DNA of 6,409 nucleotides from Candidatus Bathyarchaeota archaeon (GTDB lineage Archaea; Thermoproteota; Bathyarchaeia; Bathyarchaeales; Bathycorpusculaceae). The stretch covers positions 1-6,409 of the forward strand of contig JAGTRA010000062.1 of the NCBI GenBank assembly GCA_018396935.1, in the 5' to 3' direction. Below, one piece after another: positions 5,140-6,409 of the stretch. A model generated the notes under the pieces. That model made no database searches and had not been told where the DNA came from. It worked only from the letters and a program-made list of their open reading frames with translations. The number at the start of each line of letters is the position of its first letter. Position 1 is the stretch's first letter. The position numbers and the translations under genes were made by a program.

Positions 5140-5841
5140 ATGTCTATCGATCTCTACTGGTCTGATGATGTTGTAAGAAAGTTCCCCGGACTTGCTGTAG
5201 CTATTGGTAATATAACCAATGTTTCAGTAGAGAAAGAGAATAATAAAATTAAAGAGCTGAAAGAATCTGTCTGTAAGGAGGTATTGTCCAAATACTCGTT
5301 AGATACTCTTAAGGACAACCCGATAGTCAGGGCTTATCGTGATTTGTACTGGCGGATAGGTATAGATCCTACTAAAACAAGGCCATCAGGCGAGGCTCTT
5401 TTGCGCCGTGTTCTTCGCGGTAATCCAGTACCCACATTACTAACCGCTGTAGATGCTTATAACTTGGCATCTATAAAGACGATCATTCCAATAAGTGGCT
5501 TTGACATGGCGCGTTTGCACCCCCCTCTTAATATACGTTTTGCTCGGAAAGATGAGGAGTTTATGGGTATAGGTGCGACGAAACCCATAAAACTGGACGA
5601 GCGCATGCTTGTTTTGACAGACTCAGAGAGGGTGTTATGCATCTATCCTCATAGAGATTCAGAGCATACTAAGATAACCGAGGATACTAAGGAGATACTT
5701 ATAGTTGCTTATGGGGCTCAGGGAATAGGCCGCCAGCAACTAGAAGACGCGGTTCAGCTAGCCCTAAAATATATTAATACAGTTTGTGGTGGCAAGATAG
5801 GGTTTATACGCTTTTTTAGTTCAGTCCCCGCTGGAGTGTGA
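5140..5841 (+). CDS. Solo B3/B4-domain protein (PheRS beta-subunit B3/4-like)
   Basis: This 233-residue soluble protein resembles the B3/B4 domain of the phenylalanyl-tRNA synthetase beta chain, here standing alone (COG3382 type). In the synthetase this domain edits Tyr-tRNA(Phe). Free-standing relatives are presumed to bind or deacylate RNA or amino acids, but the role of this one is unproven. Characteristic blocks are NPIVRAYRDLYWRIGIDPTKTRPSGEALLRRVL (about residues 60-92), PVPTLLTAVDAYNLASI (97-112), an MGIGATKPI strand (142-150), and a C-terminal ILIVAYGAQGI with a helix (QQLEDAVQLALKYI). The preferred start is ATG 5140, behind AGGTTGAT. A TTG at 5134 would add only two residues and lies in that ribosome binding site. 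The stop is five bases from the pyrF ATG, so the genes form an operon driven from the divergent promoter. Confidence 0.9.
   Translation: MSIDLYWSDDVVRKFPGLAVAIGNITNVSVEKENNKIKELKESVCKEVLSKYSLDTLKDNPIVRAYRDLYWRIGIDPTKTRPSGEALLRRVLRGNPVPTLLTAVDAYNLASIKTIIPISGFDMARLHPPLNIRFARKDEEFMGIGATKPIKLDERMLVLTDSERVLCIYPHRDSEHTKITEDTKEILIVAYGAQGIGRQQLEDAVQLALKYINTVCGGKIGFIRFFSSVPAGV
5833..5841 (+). promoter_or_regulatory. Ribosome binding site of pyrF, overlapping the B3/B4 stop codon
   Basis: GGAGTGTGA is close to the ideal GGAGGTGA, and its last three bases are the TGA stop of the preceding gene. It ends five bases before ATG 5847. This points to translational coupling of the two genes. Confidence 0.5.
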
Positions 5842-5846
5842 AAAAG

Positions 5847-6409
5847 ATGCGATTTGCTGATAGAATTGCTAAATCCGCTGAAGAGCATGGTTCATCAATA
5901 GTTTTAGCTTTGGACTTCCCTTTTGAAAGGCCCGAAAATAGTAGCCAATTATATAAGAGGGCTGAAATGGTTCTAGAAATGGTTCATCCATACATTTGCG
6001 CTATAAAAATCAATCATCACCTTATATTACCACTAGGAGTTTTCGATGGTGTTCAAAAGCTCGTGGAGATAGCTCATGAAAAAGGGTTACCCGCTATTGC
6101 AGATTGCAAAATTAACGACATAGGCTCTACAAATCAGGTGATTGCTGAATACTATTACGCAGCTGGATTTGATGCATTAATCGCTAATCCTTTTGTCGGC
6201 TGGGAAGATGGCTTAGCCCCAGTATTTAGTATTACGAGAAAATTACAGAGAGGCGTAATACTCCTTGTATATATGAGCCATAAAGGCGCGGATGAGGGTT
6301 ATGGTCAAATAGTATTTGATCCGGAAACTAGAGTTAGCATCCCGCAGTACATCGTTTTTGCAAAGAAGGCTTTGTTATGGGGTGCTGATGGTGTAGTGGT
6401 TGGGGCCAC
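5847..6409 (+). CDS. pyrF: Orotidine 5'-phosphate decarboxylase, 3' end outside the window
   Basis: PyrF decarboxylates OMP to UMP, the last step of de novo pyrimidine synthesis, in the cytoplasm. The window holds 187 codons and is cut by the right edge. The N-terminal ten or so residues lead into SIVLALDFPFERP, whose Asp23 belongs to the substrate-binding strand. AIKINHHL follows with Lys54. The catalytic signature D-x-K-x-x-D-I is seen in ADCKINDIGSTN (Asp86, Lys88, Asp91, Ile92). Then come ALIANPFVGWEDG, the VYMSHKGADEGYG phosphate loop region, and ADGVVVGA at the edge. A Lys stands where many family members have Pro (SHPGA), which is unlikely to abolish function. The form resembles archaeal PyrF. 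The ATG at 5847 lies five bases after the B3/B4 stop and is preceded by GGAGTGTGA, so the genes are almost certainly co-transcribed. Confidence 0.94.
   Translation, partial: MRFADRIAKSAEEHGSSIVLALDFPFERPENSSQLYKRAEMVLEMVHPYICAIKINHHLILPLGVFDGVQKLVEIAHEKGLPAIADCKINDIGSTNQVIAEYYYAAGFDALIANPFVGWEDGLAPVFSITRKLQRGVILLVYMSHKGADEGYGQIVFDPETRVSIPQYIVFAKKALLWGADGVVVGA

Noticed and set aside
5457..5642. Minus-strand frame of 61 codons
   Set aside because: It is antisense to the B3/B4 gene and lacks any motif or ribosome binding site that I can see.
1..6409. tRNA, rRNA, CRISPR, insertion sequence or phage elements
   Set aside because: I looked on both strands for cloverleaf arms, regularly spaced repeats, transposase motifs and terminal inverted repeats and saw none.

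Overview
This window is archaeal. A eukaryote-type ribosomal protein S26e, an archaetidylinositol-phosphate-synthase-like lipid enzyme, an archaeal-form OMP decarboxylase, TATA-box promoters and GGTGA-type ribosome binding sites all point that way. S26e is a hallmark of the TACK/Asgard side of the Archaea and is absent from most Euryarchaeota, so a Thermoproteota-type (TACK) organism is the best guess. The lineage cannot be named more closely from sequence alone. Base composition is moderately AT-rich throughout, and I see no phage, transposon, CRISPR, tRNA or rRNA feature.

Layout. (1) Bases 1-1152, minus strand: a two-gene CBS-domain operon. A CBS-pair protein with a C-terminal zinc ribbon is followed by a tandem-CBS protein whose reading frame breaks at about 129-137 and runs off the left edge. 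(2) Bases 1153-1357: a divergent promoter region with TATA elements for both sides and a good inverted repeat. (3) Bases 1358-1648, plus strand: rps26e. It ends one base from the convergent CDP-alcohol phosphatidyltransferase gene (1650-2240, minus). (4) Bases 2406-5040, minus strand: a probable operon read in the order EamA/DMT transporter, XRE-type HTH regulator, DUF72 TIM-barrel protein. The regulator's conserved N-terminus is split from the rest by an apparent one-base loss. (5) Bases 5041-5139: a compact divergent promoter with a near-symmetric arrangement, a palindromic TATA-like core flanked by an inverted 7-mer. (6) Bases 5140-6409, plus strand: a solo B3/B4-domain protein tightly followed by pyrF, which is cut by the right edge.

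How the parts fit. Most genes are core or housekeeping: translation (S26e), membrane lipid headgroups (CDP-alcohol phosphatidyltransferase) and pyrimidine synthesis (PyrF). The accessory interest lies in the CBS pair, which is likely to sense adenosyl ligands, and in the transporter-regulator-DUF72 unit. I found no convincing new defence or mobile system. The observations most worth checking are the two apparent single-base frameshifts, the symmetric divergent promoter at 5065-5108, and the inverted repeat ahead of rps26e.
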